Positions 5,069 to 6,112 of a stretch of DNA of 6,112 bases are shown piece by piece. Positions within the stretch are counted from its first letter, which is position 1, and every line of letters begins with the position of its first letter. The notes beneath the pieces are model-generated. The model did no database searches, was not told the origin of the DNA, and saw nothing but the letters and a program-made list of their open reading frames with translations. Location of the stretch: the NCBI GenBank assembly GCA_026388865.1, contig JAPLIX010000070.1, positions 1 to 6,112 on the forward strand. The letters are read 5' to 3'. The position numbers and the translations under genes are program-made. This stretch comes from Pseudomonadota bacterium. GTDB taxonomy: Bacteria; Desulfobacterota; WTBG01; CAIYCZ01.

Positions 5069-5451
5069 TCACCTGTACAGCACCAACACAGCGAATTAGT
5101 TTAAGATTTATTTTTTAATCGGATTGATACCTGTGATGTATTCTTTGATTTTGCGACAGCAAAGAAACGCAGAAAGAAACAACAGCAGATTTACTGTGGG
5201 ATTATAGATGTCTTTGTTTTCAGACAAGGTGTTGGATTTTTCACCACACTCTGTTTTTTTACTAGTGAATACTCTAACCATGCTTGATTTCAACCTGAAA
5301 TAAATGATGTTGATTCCCTCCATAATTGTGATATGGATGATGCACATGTTAACGACTGGATGAGAGGTGGGCTTGCAGAATCAGGAACACGCTGCACATA
5401 CCGCAAGGGGGCAAGTATTGGTAACGTATAACTGAAAACTGGGGGCACCGC
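5069..5451. other. AT-rich intergenic region, upstream regulatory space for both divergent units
   Basis: This stretch of about 380 bases holds no gene I can support. Visible elements are a perfect palindrome CTGTACAG (5073-5080) directly upstream of the -24 element, and two copies of AAAGAAAC (5161-5168 and 5173-5180) twelve bases apart, at a distance typical for an enhancer-binding protein. A minus-strand frame (5108-5347, 79 codons) has no ribosome site and unconvincing composition. Toward the right end, TATAAC (5427-5432) is a possible -10 box for the phosphoesterase gene but lacks a matching -35. No riboswitch or tRNA was recognised. Confidence 0.5.
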
Positions 5452-6112
5452 ATGCGTAAATCAAATTTCCTGGCAGTAATGCAGTGCAGGTATTTACCGG
5501 CACTGATACTTTTCTGCCTCTTCTGTAGTGTTCCGGCCATTGCGGACACGGGCGATTATTGGGCTCCCTGGGTAACAAAAACCACGACAAATTCTGCGAC
5601 CATCAACTGGCGGGGAGAAAGCGATGGGTTGGGCGAAATAGATTACGCCACATCGAGTTATTACAACGAGCATCAAAACTTTGATAAAACCACAGCATCT
5701 CAGACAACGGGCGCCTATCAACATGTTCAGCTTACCGGCCTTGAACCAAATACATCGTATATCTATAGGGTGAGACCTTCAGGACATGAGGACGTATTTA
5801 GCAACCGCACGTTCCGGACGATGCCGGTCAGCGGTCCATTTACCTTTATTGTCATCAGTGATTCCCAGGAAGGGCATAATTATACTGAGGCGATGCGGTT
5901 CAAGCTCGTGGCGGATGCTATAGCAAAAGAGACGGATGTGCTTTTTATCCTCCATGGCGGAGATTATGCCGGGCATGATTCTGAGGGTTTATGGACCAAA
6001 TATTTCCAGGCAGCCGACGCGATGCTCGCCAAATTCCCCATCTTTACCACTATCGGAAACCATGAATATCATAATTCGGGAGGGGACACACCTACTGACG
6101 CCGATCAGTACC
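5452..6112 (+). CDS. Exported metallophosphoesterase with purple-acid-phosphatase-like N-terminal domain (partial, 3' end outside window)
   Basis: The first 220 residues are present. A signal peptide ends near VPAIA (residues 27-31). Residues about 36-125 form an Fn3-like purple acid phosphatase N-terminal domain (TTTNSATINWRG, then the typical LTGLEPNTSYIYRV and RTFRTMP). The calcineurin-like phosphoesterase domain begins at about 130: FTFIVISDSQ (D137, motif I with Gln at the usual His place), LHGGDYAGHD (D171, motif II) and TTIGNHEYH (N203, H204, motif III). These are ligands of a dinuclear metal centre hydrolysing phosphate esters outside the cytoplasm; the C-terminal His motifs lie beyond the window. 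The start at 5452 is supported by GGGGG at 5441-5445, six bases upstream. A second in-frame ATG at 5479 has no ribosome site. The gene faces away from the envelope operon and may be regulated independently. Confidence 0.88.
   Translation, partial: MRKSNFLAVMQCRYLPALILFCLFCSVPAIADTGDYWAPWVTKTTTNSATINWRGESDGLGEIDYATSSYYNEHQNFDKTTASQTTGAYQHVQLTGLEPNTSYIYRVRPSGHEDVFSNRTFRTMPVSGPFTFIVISDSQEGHNYTEAMRFKLVADAIAKETDVLFILHGGDYAGHDSEGLWTKYFQAADAMLAKFPIFTTIGNHEYHNSGGDTPTDADQY

Noticed and set aside
5220..5270. Terminator-like hairpin before a T run (GGTG/CACC region)
   Set aside because: The stem is short and imperfect, and there is no gene upstream on that strand for it to terminate.
5108..5347. Minus-strand open frame of 79 codons in the intergenic region
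   Set aside because: No ribosome site before any of its ATGs, AT-rich biased composition, no recognisable domain, and it lies in the likely activator-binding zone of the sigma-54 promoter.
5341..5451. Riboswitch or structured leader before the phosphoesterase gene
   Set aside because: I compared it by eye with cyclic-di-GMP-I and some other classes and found no conserved core; G-rich runs alone are not enough.

Overview
The window looks like a piece of a Gram-negative bacterial chromosome of moderate GC. Lipoprotein and Sec signal peptides, an OmpA-type peptidoglycan anchor and a consensus sigma-54 promoter point that way. The mix of genes resembles Desulfobacterota or Nitrospirota genomes, but that placement is an impression and not a proof.

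Layout. (1) Positions 1-95 are the last codons of an unidentified plus-strand gene, closed by a strong hairpin terminator (121-157). (2) A good sigma-70-type promoter (186-214) precedes a run of five plus-strand genes that all overlap by 4 or 7 bases (256-3572): an exported staphylococcal-nuclease-like protein that has lost key catalytic residues, a complete metallo-beta-lactamase-fold hydrolase, two small SMR/EamA-type four-helix membrane proteins, and a FemAB/GNAT-like acyltransferase. The run ends in a long hairpin (3568-3606) shared with the convergent genes. (3) On the minus strand, a Pro/Tyr- and Gly-rich exported protein with 18-residue tandem repeats (5004-4351) is followed by an OmpA-family lipoprotein (4310-3627). 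Both lie behind a -24/-12 promoter at 5052-5068. (4) After an AT-rich gap of about 380 bp, an exported metallophosphoesterase with an N-terminal purple-acid-phosphatase/Fn3-like domain starts at 5452 and runs off the window.

How they may work together. The MBL, SMR-A, SMR-B and GNAT genes are translationally coupled, so they probably act in one process. The two SMR proteins have opposite charge bias and an Asp versus a Glu at the site of the coupling carboxylate, as expected for an antiparallel heterodimeric carrier. A reasonable but unproven idea is modification (GNAT, MBL hydrolase) and membrane export or flipping (SMR pair) of a small amine or lipid-linked compound. The minus-strand pair looks like a conditionally expressed cell-envelope module. 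No mobile element, CRISPR array, rRNA or tRNA gene was seen.
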